DNA of 38,252 bases. Origin: Candidatus Moraniibacteriota bacterium. GTDB taxonomy: Bacteria > Patescibacteriota > Minisyncoccia > Moranbacterales > UBA11712. Below are positions 1 through 9,183 of this stretch, piece by piece (the stretch's first letter is position 1; every line of letters begins with the position of its first letter). The stretch spans positions 1 to 38,252 of the forward strand of contig JAPLXD010000028.1 in NCBI GenBank assembly GCA_026396255.1, written 5' to 3'. The position numbers were made by a program, and so were the translations under genes. The notes under the pieces are model-generated. The model was not told the DNA's origin. It did not search any database and saw only the letters and a list, made by a program, of their open reading frames with translations.

Positions 1-104
1 ATTTCAAAGAACGAAATAATCTGTTATTTAAACTAATAATCAACAACCATTAGGTTCAAAAATTGAACTTTACCCTAAATAAACTAAAACAAGCTTGATC
101 ACCG

Positions 105-145
105 GGCGGTTGCGCAGCAGCCGCCTCTTTTTATTTCTTTTTTTC
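105..145 (+). terminator. putative intrinsic terminator
   Basis: ggcggttgc/gcagccgcc stem (one G-U) followed by tctttttatttcttttttt. Confidence 0.5.
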
Positions 146-147
146 CC

Positions 148-206
148 AAAGCCCGGCTCTTTCCTTCCGACAGACAAGCTGTCGGAATTCCCCAGAGCCG
201 GGCTTT
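148..206. repeat. nested palindrome: outer aaagcccggctct/agagccgggcttt (13 bp perfect), inner tccgaca/tgtcgga
   Basis: arms read directly at 148-160/194-206 and 166-172/180-186. Confidence 0.8.
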
Positions 207-295
207 ACTTGCCAAAATTATCAATATATATTATACTTTTCAAGTACTCTGCCTTTTCGGCGGACAAGTTAATTATTAACCTAACCAGTAATCCC

Positions 296-1537
296 ATGAT
301 GGACAACATCTACGACACTCTGGCCAAAGAGGTCGACAAAGTTTCTGACGAAAGAGACGAGAAAAAAGAGGTTAAATCAGAAACGGAATTTCAAGAAGAG
401 AAAATAAATGACGAATCCGCCTCATCAGCGGACAAGCCCGCTTCAACGATGGCGGATTTTTTGAACCAAACAAAACTATCTTTCCCCAAAGAAGGCGATG
501 TGATCGAGGGCAAAGTGCTGGAAATCGGATCCAACGCCGTCTATCTTGACCTGGGAGTTTTCGGAACGGGTATCGTCCTCGGAAAAGAAATCAAGGATGG
601 ACTCGGAACGACCGACAAGCTGAAAATCGGCGATATGGTTTCGGCCACCGTCACGGACATCGAAGACGAAAACGGATTCATCGAACTTTCCGTGCGCGAA
701 GCGTCCATTGAGAAAGCTTGGCTTGATCTGGAAGAAAAACAAGCCGGTGAAGCAATCTTCAACGTGAAAATCCTCGACGCGAACAAGGGCGGACTCATTG
801 TCGAAGTGAACGGCATCACCGGATTTTTGCCTGTTTCTCAACTTTCCAATGAACACTACCCACGCGTGGAAGAAGGCGAAAAAAGCAAGATTTTGGAAAA
901 ACTTCGTTCATATATCGGAACGGAAATGTCGGCCAAAATCATCGACACCGATCGCGAAAACGAGAAACTGATCGTGAGCGAGAAAGCGGCCTATAGCGCC
1001 GAAGAGAAAAAAGCCATTTCTGAGCTCAAAACAGGTGATGAGATTGAAGGAGAAGTAAGCGGCGTGGTTGACTTCGGAGCTTTCGTCAAATTTTTCCCGC
1101 CCTCAAAAAATGATTCGACCCGCGAAGAGGACCGGCTTGAGGGATTGGTGCATATTTCTGAACTCGCCTGGCAGCTCATCGACAATCCGCGCGATATCAT
1201 CAAAACCGGCGACCGGGTAAAAGCCAAGATCATCGGCATCGACAATACTCGCGTTTCGCTTTCCATCAAAGCGCTTTTGAAAGATCCTTGGGCGGCGGCG
1301 GAAGAGAAATATCAAGCCGGAAAAACCTATGACGGCCAAGTCCGCAAGATCAACCACTTTGGAGCTTTTGTCTATCTTGATGACGACATCCACGGCCTGG
1401 CTCATGTCAGTGAACTTCTCGAAGCTCATCCCGGAAAAAATATCGAAGAAATCATCCAAACCGGCAACACGTACAAATGGAAAATTCTTTCCATCGAACC
1501 GAAAGAACACCGGATGGGATTGGTGCTGGTAAAATAA
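296..1537 (+). CDS. rpsA: 30S ribosomal protein S1 / multi-S1-domain RNA-binding protein
   Basis: repeated S1 motifs (GDVIEGKVLEIGSNAVYLDLG, GDEIEGEVSGVVDFGAFVKF, GKTYDGQVRKINHFGAFVYL, GLVHISEL). ATG at 296/299 preferred over upstream 95 because 95-290 is structured, non-protein-like leader. Confidence 0.85.
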   Translation: MMDNIYDTLAKEVDKVSDERDEKKEVKSETEFQEEKINDESASSADKPASTMADFLNQTKLSFPKEGDVIEGKVLEIGSNAVYLDLGVFGTGIVLGKEIKDGLGTTDKLKIGDMVSATVTDIEDENGFIELSVREASIEKAWLDLEEKQAGEAIFNVKILDANKGGLIVEVNGITGFLPVSQLSNEHYPRVEEGEKSKILEKLRSYIGTEMSAKIIDTDRENEKLIVSEKAAYSAEEKKAISELKTGDEIEGEVSGVVDFGAFVKFFPPSKNDSTREEDRLEGLVHISELAWQLIDNPRDIIKTGDRVKAKIIGIDNTRVSLSIKALLKDPWAAAEEKYQAGKTYDGQVRKINHFGAFVYLDDDIHGLAHVSELLEAHPGKNIEEIIQTGNTYKWKILSIEPKEHRMGLVLVK

Positions 1538-1551
1538 AACTTAAATTGCCC

Positions 1552-1579
1552 GTAGAGACTTGCCATAGCAAGTCTCTAC
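1552..1579. repeat. 12-bp perfect hairpin gtagagacttgc-cata-gcaagtctctac
   Basis: perfect inverted repeat between rpsA-like and gmk-like genes. Confidence 0.8.
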
Positions 1580-1589
1580 TTAAAAAAAT

Positions 1590-2150
1590 ATGTCTTCAAA
1601 CATTTTTATCATCTCTGGCCCTTCGGGTGCCGGCGAAGATTCTGTCATCGAGGGTCTTGAAAAATATTTCCAAATTGAAAGGGTGATCACGACATCCACT
1701 CGTTCGATGCGCACAGGCGAATCACAAGGAAAACCATACTATTTTATCAGCCAGGAAGAATTCAAAAAAAAGATAGAGCAAGACGAATTTGCTGAATATG
1801 CACAAGAATACAATAATAATTTTTACGGTGTTACAAAAGAAGAATTGGAACGGGTAAAAAAATCTGGATATATTGGCTTATGGAAGATTGAGTATAAAGG
1901 CGTAATAACCGCTAAGAAAAAATTTCCCGAAATAAAATCAATCTACATCGCACCGCCTTCACTTGAAATTTTAAGACAACGAATTCTGAAAAGGGATCCA
2001 ACTGTATCTGAAGAATATCTGAAAGAAAGAATGGATTATACGAAAGAATGGATGAAGTATGAAGACGTCTATGATTATAAAGTAGTGAATGAAGAAGAAA
2101 AATTAGATGAGACAATCGAAAAAGTGGCTGACATTATAAAGAAGCAATGA
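1590..2150 (+). CDS. guanylate kinase-like protein with altered P-loop
   Basis: IISGPSGAGEDSVIEGL, TTSTRSMRTGE, YYFISQEEF typical of Gmk; Walker A lysine replaced. Confidence 0.75.
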   Translation: MSSNIFIISGPSGAGEDSVIEGLEKYFQIERVITTSTRSMRTGESQGKPYYFISQEEFKKKIEQDEFAEYAQEYNNNFYGVTKEELERVKKSGYIGLWKIEYKGVITAKKKFPEIKSIYIAPPSLEILRQRILKRDPTVSEEYLKERMDYTKEWMKYEDVYDYKVVNEEEKLDETIEKVADIIKKQ

Positions 2151-3157
2151 ACCTCGTCAAAAAAATCCAGGAAAATATTTTTCGCTACGAATTGTTCAGG
2201 CGGGGAGCGTCCGCCAAAGGCGGATCTCAGCCAAAGGCTGACCAGCCTCTGGCCGGCGCCGAAAAATATGGCGGAAAAATTGTGGTCGGCGTTTCCGGTG
2301 GGCCGGATTCGGTTTGCCTTTTGCACGTACTGCACGAATTGCAGAAAAAATATGACCTCGAGTTGATCATCGCGCACGTGAACTACGGCCTGCGCGGGAA
2401 AGATTCGGAAAAAGACGAGCAACTTGTGAAAAAGTTAGCTGATAAATATTCTTTTCCATTTGAAATTTTGAAAGTCGAAAAAGCTGGAAAATCCGAGGAC
2501 AGATTGAGAGCGATTCGATACGATTTTTTTGAAAAAGTTTCGAGAAAATACAAAGCCGATGCAATCACCGTTGGGCATAATCTCAATGACCAGGCTGAGA
2601 CAGTCCTGATGAGAATAATTCGCGGCACGGGGCTGCGGGGAATCGGCGCTATCAAATTCAGAAATCAAAATATCATCCGGCCGCTTCTCAATGTTCCCCG
2701 CAAAGAAATCCTGGCCTATTTGCGTAAGAACAAAATCGCGTACCGCATCGACAAAACAAATCTCGGCACGGATTTCACGCGAAACAAAATCAGGAACCTT
2801 CTCATTCCGGATATTGAAAAAAGCTTCAATCCGAATATCCAGGAATCACTGTATAAATTTTCCGAGTCGGCCACGGCGGACTATGATTTCATCGCTTGGT
2901 ATGCCAGAGAATGGCTCTCTACCAACAAAAATCTGAAAGCCTCCGCGCTGAATAGCCTGCATCCATCCATCCGCCGGGAAGTCCTCCGTCAGACAATCGA
3001 AAAGCATAATCCGAGTCTGCGGGAAATTGAATCCGCGCATATTGAAGAAATTTTGAAGATTTTGAAAAGTAATAAGAATAAGAGGCAGCAAATCACCCTC
3101 AAGGGCTTGAAAATAGGAAGAATCGGTGATAAGCTGACGATATCACGAATCATGTAA
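2147..3157 (+). CDS. tilS: tRNA(Ile)-lysidine synthase TilS
   Basis: VVGVSGGPDSVCLLHVL PP-loop, AHVNYGLRGKDSEKDE, VGHNLNDQAETVLMRIIRGTGLRGI; overlaps upstream stop by 4 nt. Confidence 0.9.
   Translation: MNLVKKIQENIFRYELFRRGASAKGGSQPKADQPLAGAEKYGGKIVVGVSGGPDSVCLLHVLHELQKKYDLELIIAHVNYGLRGKDSEKDEQLVKKLADKYSFPFEILKVEKAGKSEDRLRAIRYDFFEKVSRKYKADAITVGHNLNDQAETVLMRIIRGTGLRGIGAIKFRNQNIIRPLLNVPRKEILAYLRKNKIAYRIDKTNLGTDFTRNKIRNLLIPDIEKSFNPNIQESLYKFSESATADYDFIAWYAREWLSTNKNLKASALNSLHPSIRREVLRQTIEKHNPSLREIESAHIEEILKILKSNKNKRQQITLKGLKIGRIGDKLTISRIM
2199..2261. repeat. palindromic element inside tilS (tccgcc-aaa-ggcgga, tcagcc-aaa-ggctga, ccagcctctgg)
   Basis: three consecutive small hairpins, translated as RRGASAKGGSQPKADQPLAGAE. 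Confidence 0.7.
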
Positions 3158-3222
3158 CAAGCAACACGAAAGATTTTTGTTACATGTTTCATGTTACCTG
3201 TTTCATAAATAATGAAAAAATA

Positions 3223-5040
3223 ATGAAAAACTTCTTAAAGAATTTAATAATTATACTGCTGGTATTTTTGGTTATTTCGGGCATTGTGATGCTTTTCAAC
3301 ACTCCGGCGCCCCAAACGCCAAACATCACGTTGAGCGAGCTGGCCACGCAGATCAATGACGGAAAAGTGAAAGATATCCTGGTGAACGGGGATGGTCTTG
3401 ACATCACTCTCGTCGACAACGCCAAAGAAAAATCACGTAAAGAAGCGGACGCCGCGCTCACCGATTCGTTCAAAAACTACGGCGTGGATCAGACCGCCCT
3501 TCGCGCAGTCAATATAAACATCAAGGACACAACTTCAAGCGCTTTTTGGGTCAACACAATCATTCCTTTTCTTTTGCCGTTCATCATCATCGGCGCGTTC
3601 CTTTGGTATATGATGCGCTCCGCCCAACGCGGAAACAACCAGGCACTCTCTTTCGGAATGTCCCGGGCACGCCTCATCTCTCCCAAGAAAAACGGCAAGA
3701 AAAAAATAACTTTCGCGGATGTCGCCGGAGCCGAAGAAGCCAAAGACGAGTTGAAAGAAATTGTTGAGTTTTTGAAACACCCGAAAAAATTTCTGGATCT
3801 GGGCGCGCGCATCCCGAAAGGCGTTTTGCTCCTTGGCTCTCCCGGGACAGGGAAGACGCTCATTGCCAAAGCCGTCGCCGGTGAAGCTAATGTTCCCTTC
3901 TTCAGCATCTCCGGTTCGGAATTTGTGGAGATGTTTGTCGGCGTCGGCGCCAGCCGGGTGCGCGATCTTTTCAAACAAGCCAAAAAAAGCGCACCCGCCA
4001 TTGTCTTTATTGATGAAATTGACGCCGTCGGTCGCCACCGGGGAGCCGGGCTGGGCGGAGGACACGACGAACGCGAACAAACCCTCAACCAGATTCTTGT
4101 GGAGATGGACGGATTCGACACAGACACGAATGTGATTGTGATTGCCGCCACCAACCGGCCGGATGTCCTTGATCCAGCGCTTCTGCGTCCCGGAAGATTT
4201 GATCGTCGGGTCGTGATGGACTTGCCGGATATCAAAGAGCGCGAAGCTATTCTCAAAATTCACACAAAGAATATGCCGATTGCCAAAGGAGTTGATCTTC
4301 ATAAAATCGCGGCGCGCACTCCCGGTTTTTCCGGAGCGGATATATCGAACCTCGTGAATGAAGCGGCAATTCTGGCCGCCCGGCGCGGAAAAAAAGTTGT
4401 TGATGACGATGAACTCCGGGTTTCCATTGAAAAAGTGATCCTTGGACCGGAGCGAAAAAGCAAAATCTTGAATGTGAAAGAAAAAGAAATCACCGCCTAT
4501 CACGAAGCCGGCCACGCCCTCATCGCCTCGAATCTCAAAAATGCCGACCCGGTCCAAAAAGTCTCCGTCATTTCGCGCGGCCAAGCTGCCGGCTACACCT
4601 TGAATGTTCCACAAGAGGACAAACGGCTCTATACCCGTGCCTATTTCATCGATGAACTGGCGGTGTTTCTCGGCGGATATGTGAGCGAGAAAATCTTCTT
4701 CGGCGATGTGACCACCGGCGCTTCAAATGACCTTGAGCGGGCAACCGACACGGCGCGAAAACTCGTCACGAGATATGGGATGAGCAATCTCGGGCCGCGG
4801 ACCTTCGGGCGCAAAGAAGAACTTGTGTTTCTTGGAAAAGAAATGAGTGAAGAAAAAAACTATTCCGAAGCGACTGCCAAAGAAATCGACATGGAAGTGT
4901 CCCGCTTCATTGGTGATGCCTACAAAACGGCGGAAAAGATCATCACCGAGAAAAAAGAAACTCTCGAGCGCATCGCCAAAACGCTGCTTGAGAAAGAAAC
5001 TCTCGAGCAGGAAGAGTTTAATGAATTGTTGAAAGGATAG
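3223..5040 (+). CDS. ftsH: ATP-dependent zinc metalloprotease FtsH
   Basis: [56 protein letters not shown] zinc site; ATG at 3223 (MKNFLKN) preferred. Confidence 0.97.
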   Translation: MKNFLKNLIIILLVFLVISGIVMLFNTPAPQTPNITLSELATQINDGKVKDILVNGDGLDITLVDNAKEKSRKEADAALTDSFKNYGVDQTALRAVNINIKDTTSSAFWVNTIIPFLLPFIIIGAFLWYMMRSAQRGNNQALSFGMSRARLISPKKNGKKKITFADVAGAEEAKDELKEIVEFLKHPKKFLDLGARIPKGVLLLGSPGTGKTLIAKAVAGEANVPFFSISGSEFVEMFVGVGASRVRDLFKQAKKSAPAIVFIDEIDAVGRHRGAGLGGGHDEREQTLNQILVEMDGFDTDTNVIVIAATNRPDVLDPALLRPGRFDRRVVMDLPDIKEREAILKIHTKNMPIAKGVDLHKIAARTPGFSGADISNLVNEAAILAARRGKKVVDDDELRVSIEKVILGPERKSKILNVKEKEITAYHEAGHALIASNLKNADPVQKVSVISRGQAAGYTLNVPQEDKRLYTRAYFIDELAVFLGGYVSEKIFFGDVTTGASNDLERATDTARKLVTRYGMSNLGPRTFGRKEELVFLGKEMSEEKNYSEATAKEIDMEVSRFIGDAYKTAEKIITEKKETLERIAKTLLEKETLEQEEFNELLKG

Positions 5041-5054
5041 TTTATATAATAAAA

Positions 5055-5195
5055 GTTTTTAAAATATTTTGGCGCAGTATTATTTGCGAGTGAGCACGGT
5101 TTTTTCCGCCGATAAGGCGGAAAAATCACGAGCAAATTCTACAACTTGCGAGCGCGCTGGTGCGAGCAAGTGGTGCGACAAATATTTTTAAAACG
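5055..5195. repeat. nested multi-stem palindromic intergenic element
   Basis: outer gtttttaaaatatttt..aaatatttttaaaac, nested atttgcgagtga..tcacgagcaaat, ttttccgcc-gataa-ggcggaaaa, and acttgc..gcaagt. Confidence 0.6.
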
Positions 5196-5209
5196 GATAA
5201 GCTAAAAAA

Positions 5210-6181
5210 ATGACCGCAACAACCAATTCCCCGCAAAAAAAGCAAATTCCTTATATGGAAATTCTCAAGCAGGCTGGTCGGATTGTCTGGCAAAATCGCT
5301 TTTTGCTTTGGTTCGGACTTTTGATGGCGCTTGGATCGCCCGGCAGTTTCAACGTCGGGAACAACAACGACTTCGGCTCCCAAAGCGATACCGCCAAGAA
5401 TTTTTTTGAAACGCATTGGGGAATTGTTCTGGCGCTTGTCATTGTTTTCTTCGTGATCGGAATAATTTTGTTTCTCATCTCCCTTATTGCCAAAGCCGGC
5501 CTCGTGAAATCGGTGAATCTCGTCGCCCAAAACAAAAAAACAGATTTCAAGACTGGCTGGAAGTCAGGAAAAAAATACTTTGGAAAACTTTTCAAACTCG
5601 CCATTCTTTTTTTCCTGGCTATTTTCGTGATCATCTTCGTCCTTGCGATACCAATAATTGTCCTTGCCGCTTCCAAGTTTTGGATCGGCGCTATTCTGGT
5701 CGGTATTCTCGCCATCGCAATTTTCATCCCGCTCATCTTCATTTTTTCGCTCACGAAAATCTATGCTGAATTCTATATAGTTCTTTCCAATCTTCGTATT
5801 CGGAGCGCCATTGAAACAGGATACGGATTGTTCGTCAAAAATATCGGCAACTCGATCATTTTCGCGCTCCTTCTCGCCGCCGTAAGTATCGTGGCCGGAA
5901 TCGTCCTTCTGCCGGTGGCGGGAATCGCGCTGGTCATCCTCATCCCGACAGGCATTGCCTTTTATTATTTGAGCAAAATCGCTTTCGCGATCTTCCTCGG
6001 CGTTGCCATCCTGATCTTCCTCGCCGCCATTTTGTTCGTCTCTTCGATCTTCCAAACTTACAAAACCGCCGCTTGGACTTTGTTTTTCCAGGAAATAGCC
6101 AAAGTTGAAAAACCGGAAACGGAGAAGGTCGCAGAAACAGAGCTCGAAGAATCCCTCGCCGCAACTCCGGAAAAGGTGTAA
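5210..6181 (+). CDS. multi-pass membrane protein, unknown function
   Basis: long hydrophobic helices; ATG start. Confidence 0.75.
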   Translation: MTATTNSPQKKQIPYMEILKQAGRIVWQNRFLLWFGLLMALGSPGSFNVGNNNDFGSQSDTAKNFFETHWGIVLALVIVFFVIGIILFLISLIAKAGLVKSVNLVAQNKKTDFKTGWKSGKKYFGKLFKLAILFFLAIFVIIFVLAIPIIVLAASKFWIGAILVGILAIAIFIPLIFIFSLTKIYAEFYIVLSNLRIRSAIETGYGLFVKNIGNSIIFALLLAAVSIVAGIVLLPVAGIALVILIPTGIAFYYLSKIAFAIFLGVAILIFLAAILFVSSIFQTYKTAAWTLFFQEIAKVEKPETEKVAETELEESLAATPEKV

Positions 6182-6202
6182 AAGATATTTCTTGCTGAAA
6201 CT

Positions 6203-6235
6203 AAAATCTCCACCATCAAAGCGGAGATTTTCTGT
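6203..6235 (+). terminator. putative intrinsic terminator
   Basis: aaaatctcc ... ggagatttt stem just after the stop of 5210-6181. Confidence 0.55.
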
Positions 6236-6294
6236 GCGAATTTACAACGAAGCTCGAACTTTTTTCCAGAAAAACCTTTGATTTTCTTTTTACG

Positions 6295-6433
6295 CTCTGC
6301 TTCCGCACCAGCCGAAGGCTGACTTTCAAAAACCAAAATTTTCCTTCAATTGTTTAAAAAAAATCGCGCGCCCCTTCAAAAAAGAGTGGAAAATTTTTCG
6401 GTTTTGAACTCCGATGAAATCGGAGGCGGAAGC
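6295..6433 (+). repeat. repeat A, copy 1 (~139 bp; inverted partner at 11921-12061)
   Basis: ctctgcttccgcaccagccgaaggctgac...ctccgatgaaatcggaggcggaagc; reverse complement at 11921-12061 differs by a 2-nt indel. Confidence 0.95.
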
Positions 6434-6492
6434 AGCAAGGTATAAAAAGGTAGGTTGTGTTTGACCCACTCCACCCGTTCGCGCACAACACC

Positions 6493-7173
6493 TTACTCCC
6501 TATTGTGTTCTTCTTTTGCTTTGATGAATTTTGAAATATCAGATTCAACAAGAATTCTTTGAATATCAGTGCGGCTAATCATTGTTTGCAACGGCCGAGT
6601 GCTGGCTTTTTCATCCCTTTTGTCAAGAATGGAAAAACCAATATATTCGATTTTCTTTTTTCCTTTCATTCTCACCCAATCAATTGCCGGAACGAGATCG
6701 CTGTCGGAGCTTATGACTATAGCCGTATCATATCTGTCATCAACCGCACCGACAATCAAATCAGTTGCCAGTTTCACATCAATGCCTTTTTCTCTTGTGG
6801 TTCTGATTTCGATTAGCTTTACTCCTTTTTTGTGCAATTCTTCATAATTTTCGACCCTTGCATCAATTTTTATTCTCTCAATTCTTGTCCGCAGTTTGCT
6901 TGTTTTTATTTCCCAGCCACCGGATTTGAGCGCGGTGAAAAGTCTGGTTTGTTTTGACATGGCTTTTTTGCTTCGCGGATTTCCCGCTTGTTCCCGCACG
7001 GTTCCGACATAAAATCTTTTGCCGAGACTCGTGATTTTTCTGCCGTTGGCTAAAAAACTGGCAAAATCATCAAAAGAAAAATCATTTTCTCCTGCGCCGA
7101 GTTTTTTGAGGACAAGGTGATAGAAATTGCCCGCATCTATGAAAATTTGGACTCGTTCTTTTTCCTGTTTCAT
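6493..7173 (-). CDS. NYN-domain (LabA/DUF88-like) putative ribonuclease
   Basis: VQIFIDAGNFYHLV, KGIDVKLATDLIVGAVDDRYDTAIVISSDSDLVPAIDWVR; start MKQEKERVQ preferred over 7218. Confidence 0.8.
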   Translation of the reverse strand: MKQEKERVQIFIDAGNFYHLVLKKLGAGENDFSFDDFASFLANGRKITSLGKRFYVGTVREQAGNPRSKKAMSKQTRLFTALKSGGWEIKTSKLRTRIERIKIDARVENYEELHKKGVKLIEIRTTREKGIDVKLATDLIVGAVDDRYDTAIVISSDSDLVPAIDWVRMKGKKKIEYIGFSILDKRDEKASTRPLQTMISRTDIQRILVESDISKFIKAKEEHNRE

Positions 7174-7202
7174 TGGGCTTATTCTAGCACAAAAATTGCC
7201 AT

Positions 7203-7242
7203 AAAAAAAATCCTGCACACTCCGCAGAGCGGAGGCGCAGGA
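7203..7242 (-). terminator. hairpin plus U-tract read on minus strand
   Basis: minus strand tcctgcgcctccgctctgcggagtgtgcaggattttttttat. Confidence 0.65.
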
Positions 7243-7258
7243 GACTTTATCTAATATA

Positions 7259-7287
7259 ATACTATGCTATTGGCAAATTTCTGTCAA
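7259..7287 (-). promoter_or_regulatory. sigma70-type promoter for the NYN gene
   Basis: minus strand TTGACA (7287-7282), 17-nt spacer, TAGTAT (7264-7259). Confidence 0.65.
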
Positions 7288-7298
7288 TAGCGCCTGTC

Positions 7299-8177
7299 TC
7301 ACTTACTTATTACGGAATAATCCGTGCAAAATGGCTCGGCAAGCGTCAAAATAGGTGTGCCTGTATGGGCAACTTTATCGCCAAATTCCTTGGAAAAAGA
7401 AAATTCGCTCAACATATTTTGGTCTTCGGCGTTATTTTTTTCTTGATCCGCATAACTCTCATAAAGAACCGCACCGAAAAAGTGGCTGGAATCACTATTA
7501 TCAGCGAGCCTCGAGAAAAACCATCCGTTGTCCAGAAAATCGATTTTGATGTCATGAAATTTATCATCGAATTGATACTGGTCGGTCTCCCGTCCGTCAA
7601 TCCGAATACCGCCTCCCAAATCCATCCCTCCAACATTTTTCAGGCTTTTCTTGTCGAAAACACCTAGCGTAGATCCGATGTCCAGTTTCTTGTTTGGAAT
7701 TTTTATTTTGCCGGTTAGTTGGATCTGAAATTCGGAATTATTTTTGCCGGAATCATATGAATAACAAACTTTTCCCGGAATAAAATCAGCACCCATTTTT
7801 GCCGAATACGTGTAAACATTTTTGTGCAACGAAACGAAAAAGTTTACGAACGGCGAATACAAAAGTGAGGCTATTATAATCGTCCCAATAACAAATGGGA
7901 TCAGTATTTCAATTGCCAGCCCTTTTAATCCACGCTTGTGATATATCTTCCACCCAGCAATAACCAAAAATATATAAATCGCCGGATTTATCACAAGAGC
8001 CGCCATGCCAATGATTGTCGCGGCATTTTCGTGATATCCCTCCGTCAAGATATACCATCCCCAAGCGGAAAAGTAAGAGATGACAGGACCGATTACGACA
8101 AGCAAAAGAATTCCGATTGAATTTACAATTTTCGGCTTGCTATTTTCATTTGAGATTTCTAATCTGTTAAAGTCCAT
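7299..8177 (-). CDS. membrane protein, unknown
   Basis: N-terminal TM helices followed by extracytoplasmic-like domain; 12-nt gap to next operon gene. Confidence 0.7.
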   Translation of the reverse strand: MDFNRLEISNENSKPKIVNSIGILLLVVIGPVISYFSAWGWYILTEGYHENAATIIGMAALVINPAIYIFLVIAGWKIYHKRGLKGLAIEILIPFVIGTIIIASLLYSPFVNFFVSLHKNVYTYSAKMGADFIPGKVCYSYDSGKNNSEFQIQLTGKIKIPNKKLDIGSTLGVFDKKSLKNVGGMDLGGGIRIDGRETDQYQFDDKFHDIKIDFLDNGWFFSRLADNSDSSHFFGAVLYESYADQEKNNAEDQNMLSEFSFSKEFGDKVAHTGTPILTLAEPFCTDYSVISK

Positions 8178-8189
8178 ATTTTTTATTGG

Positions 8190-9173
8190 TTAATATTCAT
8201 CAGGAAACATTTCGTGGAGTTCTGTTGGAGAAAAGTCGCGGCAAAGATATTTTTTATTGGCTTGGGGCATTTTTTGAACATAATTTTTCACGCTCTCGAC
8301 GCTTATTTTATCGTCCTCTTTCGCATTTAGGGATTTTTTAATATCATCAATCAGGAAAACAAGTCCCTCTGGCAATTTTTGCTCCTTTATGAAAGTCGGC
8401 AGCTTCTCATAAACTGCATCTGTCCCCTTGTGGCTTTCTCCAGAGGCGTTAGCTGTTTCATTCAGGCAAGTCGCAAGTGAAATATTCTCCGCTTTCGGGA
8501 CTTTTTCACTGTACATATCTATCATATCCCTAATAACATCGTTAATCTGAAAAAAAGCCGAAAAAGTATGAACTTTATCCTGATTAGCCTCGATAATATT
8601 TGAATAAAAAGCATCTTTCTCCAAATTATTGTCAATTTTAGCCCCGACCACATCTGTGTACGCATTTGTGAAAGAACTCTCCCACCGCAAAAATCCGACT
8701 TCATTTCTGCCTGCTGGGAGCCAGAGATCTCCCTCCCAAAGTAGATTGAAGCTTACGCCGTAATTGTCTTCTGCTTTTGGGCCTGGATAATGAATAAATA
8801 AGCAGGCAATAGCGGCAGCATTCTCGTTCTTCTTTTTAATTTCCTCGGCCACCTTTGTTATCCCCCTATCACGGCTTGAAAGGCTCCAAATTCTGTTGAG
8901 GGGATCGATGCCGCCGAGAAAAAAGGCTGATACTCTCCAGACAATAATTATGACAATAGCACTGGCAATTAAATTCTTTGCTGATCTTTTTTTCAAAAAA
9001 ACAAAAACAAGCAAAGCAATGAAGGCAAGTATCTGTACAGAAAGTATAATTGGCGCGGCCGCGAGAAACATTATTACGGTTATGTCTATGGGAGATGCCA
9101 GAAGGTAAAGTGCCAATGGAGTGAGAGAAACTACTGTAGCAATCGCTATGGCTATTAATATGGTTGTCAACAT
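8190..9173 (-). CDS. membrane protein with C-terminal soluble domain, unknown
   Basis: four hydrophobic N-terminal segments; tight operon spacing. Confidence 0.7.
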   Translation of the reverse strand: MLTTILIAIAIATVVSLTPLALYLLASPIDITVIMFLAAAPIILSVQILAFIALLVFVFLKKRSAKNLIASAIVIIIVWRVSAFFLGGIDPLNRIWSLSSRDRGITKVAEEIKKKNENAAAIACLFIHYPGPKAEDNYGVSFNLLWEGDLWLPAGRNEVGFLRWESSFTNAYTDVVGAKIDNNLEKDAFYSNIIEANQDKVHTFSAFFQINDVIRDMIDMYSEKVPKAENISLATCLNETANASGESHKGTDAVYEKLPTFIKEQKLPEGLVFLIDDIKKSLNAKEDDKISVESVKNYVQKMPQANKKYLCRDFSPTELHEMFPDEY

Positions 9174-9183
9174 ATTTTTTAAG

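Noticed and set aside
3181-3210. acatgtttcatgttacctgtttcat word similar to 17010-17042 near xer
   Set aside because: Short, imperfect and low-complexity; may be a dispersed repeat but evidence is too weak.
3535-4614. 359-aa minus-strand ORF opposite ftsH
   Set aside because: Shadow ORF of a clear FtsH coding sequence; no recognisable domain.
6295-6433. Second att site for the serine recombinase at repeat A copy 1
   Set aside because: Repeat A and repeat B share no sequence, and no tRNA-Val 3' fragment is visible at 6.3 kb.
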